From positions 1 through 59,306 of the forward strand of contig BDTT01000118.1 of the NCBI GenBank assembly GCA_002897995.1: a DNA stretch of 59,306 bases, written 5' to 3'. Position 1 is the stretch's first letter, and each line of letters opens with the position of its first letter. The notes below the pieces were generated by a model, which saw only the letters and a program-made list of their open reading frames with translations, searched no databases and was not told the origin of the DNA. The DNA is from a bacterium BMS3Bbin10 (lineage in GTDB: Bacteria > Pseudomonadota > Alphaproteobacteria > Rhizobiales > Methyloligellaceae). This document shows positions 58,286 to 59,306 of the stretch, piece after piece. The translations under genes and the position numbers were made by a program.

Positions 58286-59182
58286 ATGCCGGTTCAGCAG
58301 TCCATCGGTTTTATTGGCATCGGGATAATGGGCTTCCATATGGCCCGGCGTCTGGCCGGGGCCGGTTATCGGGTGACGGCCTGGAACCGGACCGGGGCGA
58401 AGGCGCAGCCGCTGCGCGAATTCGGCGTGGATATCGCCGCCGCTGCGGCGGATGCGGTCAGGGACGCAGACATCACAATCGTCATGGTCGCCGACGGGCC
58501 GTCCAGTGACGAGGTGATATTCGGCGCGGGCGGAGAAACGGGAATCTTACGGCAAATGCGCGAAGGGTCCGTGCTTCTGGTCATGAGCTCGATCCCGGTC
58601 GAAACGGCGGCGGCGCAGGGGAAGGCCGCCGAGGCGCGCAATATCCACTATCTGGATGCGCCGGTGTCGGGCGGAGAGCCTGGAGCCCGCGACGGCAAGA
58701 TGACCATAATGGCGGGCGGCGATGCGCAGGCCTTCAAAGACCTTCAGCCGGTTTTTTCGGTTCTGGGCCGCTCAACCTATGTTGGGCGCGCCGGCACCGG
58801 ATCGCTTGCCAAGCTCGCCAATCAGGTGATCGTCGGCAATACCATCCAGACGGTAGCGGAGGCGCTGCTGCTGGTGGAGGCGGGCGGCGCCGACCCGAAC
58901 GCCGTGATCGAGGCGCTCAGGGGCGGCTTTGCGGATTCCCCAATCCTGCAAAATCATGGGCTTCGCATGATCGCCGGTAACTTTGAGCCCGGCGGGCGCT
59001 GCCATATCCAGCTTAAGGACACGCGAACGGCGCAAGAGCTGGGGGAGTCATTTGGATTGGCGCTGCCAATGACCGCCCAGGCGCGCGAAACCTACAATAA
59101 CCTTGTTGAGAACGGGCAGGGAGATCTTGACCATAATGCCGCCTATCTGGACCTGCGCCGGCGCAGCTCTCTGGACAGCTAG
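58286..59182 (+). CDS. 3-hydroxyisobutyrate dehydrogenase/tartronate-semialdehyde reductase family oxidoreductase
   Basis: A 298-residue beta-hydroxyacid dehydrogenase: N-terminal NAD(P) loop IGFIGIGIMGFHMARRL, substrate loop DAPVSGGEPGARDGKMTIM, catalytic-Lys region KLANQVIVGNTIQTVAEAL and C-terminal LKDTRTAQELGESFGLALP. Arg after the second strand (WNRT) favours NADPH. Reaction: reversible oxidation of a 3-hydroxy acid such as 3-hydroxyisobutyrate or glycerate. Start ATG at 58286, just behind the Aat-like gene. The TAG stop is directly followed by what looks like the end of an IS630-type element. Confidence 0.9.
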   Translation: MPVQQSIGFIGIGIMGFHMARRLAGAGYRVTAWNRTGAKAQPLREFGVDIAAAAADAVRDADITIVMVADGPSSDEVIFGAGGETGILRQMREGSVLLVMSSIPVETAAAQGKAAEARNIHYLDAPVSGGEPGARDGKMTIMAGGDAQAFKDLQPVFSVLGRSTYVGRAGTGSLAKLANQVIVGNTIQTVAEALLLVEAGGADPNAVIEALRGGFADSPILQNHGLRMIAGNFEPGGRCHIQLKDTRTAQELGESFGLALPMTAQARETYNNLVENGQGDLDHNAAYLDLRRRSSLDS

Positions 59183-59194
59183 AGCAGATTCGAT

Positions 59195-59306
59195 TTATTC
59201 CGGTTCATATCCACATGCCTTGAAATAATTTGCGCATTGTTCGGCGGGATAGCGTTCGATTGCGTCAGCGATGGCCTCATCCAGTTCCTTCTTGGTTCGT
59301 GCCGCC
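59195..59306 (-). mobile_element. C-terminal end of an IS630-family transposase (partial, runs off the window)
   Basis: The minus-strand frame reads ARTKKELDEAIADAIERYPA, then EQCANYFKACGYEPE and stop. The closing ECANYFxxAGY is the standard end of IS630-type DDE transposases. The sequence TAGAGCAGATTCGATTTATTC between the preceding gene and this frame is probably the element's terminal repeat. TA at the start would be the target duplication. Confidence 0.7.

Noticed and set aside
1-59306. CRISPR array
   Set aside because: No regularly spaced direct repeats of CRISPR size were seen; the 13-bp aprB repeats are contiguous without spacers.
1-59306. rRNA genes or a complete prophage
   Set aside because: No rRNA sequence or phage structural genes were recognised; the only phage-like trace is the CII-like protein at 45691-46179.

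Overview
The window reads as a chromosomal segment of a GC-rich alphaproteobacterium, possibly of the Hyphomicrobiales/Parvibaculales type. This is inferred from gene content and local order (rpiA-gor; hisI-folE-IscU-like-yidD-thrS; REP-like palindromes) and has not been tested phylogenetically. Housekeeping genes are interleaved with accessory sulfur-metabolism genes, secreted signalling-type proteins and several decayed relics.

Layout. 1-8.2 kb: the 3' part of a cyclopropane-fatty-acid synthase, a 2OG-Fe(II) oxygenase, a GST, a DapA-family aldolase, an ECF sigma factor overlapping a membrane-anchored vWA protein, and a ThDP enzyme. 8.4-14.7 kb: a glycine-zipper/PG-binding protein, cytochrome c', a diheme cytochrome c, and two secreted caspase-fold proteins that both appear to lack the catalytic cysteine. 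14.7-29 kb: the core of the window, a dissimilatory sulfur module. It has qmoA-qmoB-hdrC-hdrB (minus strand), diverging from sat, then aprB-aprA, a cysteine-cluster protein, tusA and a small cytochrome c. It encodes the AMP-dependent route from sulfite to APS to sulfate with ATP formation, with electrons leaving AprBA through QmoAB and soluble HdrBC-type subunits. No qmoC and no dsr genes are visible here. A frameshifted C-terminal fragment of a DmsC/SoeC-type membrane anchor lies beside the island and suggests that a membrane sulfite dehydrogenase was once present.

29-41 kb: a PD-(D/E)XK-like accessory gene, a thiolase/PrpF-like/CoA-transferase trio, a patatin lipoprotein, tRNA-Val(CAC), gph, gabD, rpiA, gor and an SDR. 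41.3-41.9 kb: an internally deleted IS5-family element. 42-50 kb: patatin, hisI, folE, an IscU-like scaffold, a decayed yidD copy, a response regulator and HTH-like gene pair, intact yidD, thrS and a second vWA protein. 50-59 kb: a nitroreductase relic, a flavin reductase, a CitE-like lyase behind a MaoC stub, a transglycosylase, a receiver/HPt pair, nadK, a 269-bp MITE-like element, cutA, an Aat-like transferase, a 3-hydroxyisobutyrate-dehydrogenase-family oxidoreductase, and the end of an IS630-like transposase at the right edge.

The most unusual sequence-level signals are these: (i) a QmoA with a long Ala-rich N-terminal extension carrying an exactly duplicated 22-residue motif; (ii) three contiguous 13-bp repeats upstream of aprB and a 10+10 palindrome between qmoA and sat, both built from CATTC/GAATG half-sites; (iii) a two-hairpin REP-like family whose three copies all begin with the UAG stop codon of the preceding gene, with paired (compensatory) differences between copies; (iv) the tandem pseudo-caspases; (v) the yidD relic flanking an inserted regulator pair.
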